A stretch of 64,000 nt of DNA, taken from assembly GCA_023055505.1 (NCBI GenBank), contig JALIRH010000006.1, positions 23,037,105 through 23,101,104 on the forward strand, read 5' to 3'. Every line of letters begins with the position of its first letter. Positions within the stretch are counted from its first letter, which is position 1. This DNA comes from Callipepla californica brunnescens (Eukaryota > Chordata > Aves > Galliformes > Odontophoridae). The notes under the pieces are model-generated. The model worked only from the letters and a program-made list of their open reading frames with translations, was not told where the DNA came from and ran no database searches. Below, in pieces: positions 63,024 to 64,000 of this stretch. The position numbers and the translations under genes were made by a program.

Positions 63024-64000
63024 TGTATTCCTCATGACAGAGTATGGATTCCAACTGTGAAACTCATTTATTTAACAGAGGAGTTCAGTCACCTATTCAG
63101 ATCATTTGGCACTCAGGAGATTTGTTTGATTTTACCTTTTATGCTTCTACAAGTAATTATTATGATTACAGTAGTTCCCATTAATATTTCATAGCAAAAG
63201 TGCTAAGCCATATGCCTAAAAGCCTTAGAGTCCAACTGCGTTAAAAGTGAATTAATAATGAGCAGAGAAGAGAGCATAATACCTTTGGCTACTGAAGTGA
63301 TTCCTTTGTAAAATAAACTGGGAAATAGAGTAAGCATGCAAATGCTCTGAAGTTAAGAATTCATATTTTCTGCCTAGTCTCTTCACATGACTGTTTTATG
63401 TAATCTTCTTAATAATGAAGCATAAAGGTTGTAAGTTGGATGAAAAATGTTGTCATGTGGTTCTGCTTTTGAAGTTAACATTTATTTATGTATATTTAAG
63501 CTGTAAATGGCCTTATGGAATGAGGCTTTCTCTTGGAAGAACATCATTAATGTAAAAAATTAATTAGATCTGTTTAAAATTTCCACAAATCCAAGACATT
63601 TTTCTTTATTTAACCTTTTCACAGTCTCTGCCCTTCTTTAAAGTACATTTAGTCCTATATCATCTGTTACTCAGGAAGGTATTTAATACATGACTTGGCA
63701 TCATTTGCATTATACAAGAAGATTAACTTTACAAGCTCTGCTATTAATCTGAGTAGCTCTACATATTGACCTATGAAAGAACATAATTAAGTTAGCTTAA
63801 TTAAGTTAATTAATTGTTACACTCTGATGAACTTACTATTGAGAGAAAATTAAAGGCAAATAGAAAATGGCATTCATTGGTTTGAAATCATATTTTAAAG
63901 GATTTTACGAAGATACATTATATTTAGATGACAAAACTATCTATTGTGTAATAACCAAAGCAGAGGCAATTAAAAATGTCAAAAGCTAAGAATCCCTGCA

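Larger units (their letters stand above)
56472..64000 (+). other. downstream PHF14 intron or 3' region
   Basis: After the 56358-56471 exon no exon is certain. Two short in-phase terminal exon candidates and one mariner relic are listed separately. The stretches 56480-57425, 57480-57785, 57815-58350, 58380-59550, 60385-60815, 60850-61240, 61265-62910 and 63025-64000 are AT-rich and show no gene to me. A somewhat GC-richer piece at 60990-61170 is unclassified. If the exon call at 56358 is wrong, this is simply more of the long intron. Confidence 0.5.

Noticed and set aside
1..64000. CRISPR arrays, bacterial operons, tRNA or rRNA genes
   Set aside because: No repeat-spacer array, ribosome binding pattern, cloverleaf with conserved boxes or rRNA motif was seen; the window is vertebrate intronic DNA.

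Overview
The window reads as vertebrate, and specifically bird, genomic DNA. It is AT-rich and has no long open frames. It carries CR1 (chicken repeat 1) LINE fragments in several states of decay and one internally deleted mariner copy of a kind common in galliform birds. The organism is therefore probably a chicken-like bird; that is inferred from repeats and one exon, not proven.

The only gene recognised with confidence is PHF14 (PHD finger protein 14), on the + strand. A 118-nt exon at 35786-35903 encodes the second half of a C4HC3 PHD finger followed by a Ser-rich tail. It has a clean acceptor and a GTAAGT donor. A second exon candidate in compatible phase lies at 56358-56471 and encodes a Ser/Glu-rich, probably disordered C-terminal extension. 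If both belong to one transcript, the window holds at least 35.8 kb of upstream intron, two exons, a 20.5-kb intron and about 7.5 kb of downstream intron or 3' region. The exon with the first two zinc-binding cysteines of the finger was not found and probably lies left of the window. Three short in-phase reading frames behind good acceptors (37156, 57431, 59554) are candidate alternative ends for the protein.

The rest is intronic. 1-35785: mostly unique AT-rich DNA, with CR1 fragments near 9.7, 16.3-18.2 (an old piece still showing ORF2 homology), 23.8, 29.9 and 31.0 kb, a GC-richer unclassified block at 5.4 kb, opposed poly-T and poly-A tracts at 25.6-25.9 kb, and a possible antisense spliced 3' exon at 26.1-26.6 kb. 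35904-56357: a CR1 3' piece at 42.9-43.4 kb, a CR1 scrap at 54.9 kb, several microsatellites and a perfect 25-nt inverted repeat at 38.5 kb. 56472-64000: the mariner derivative at 59.85-60.38 kb, small microsatellites and a 21-nt palindrome.

Nothing here looks like a new multi-gene system. The observations most worth following are the PHF14 C-terminal exon choices and the antisense terminal-exon candidate.
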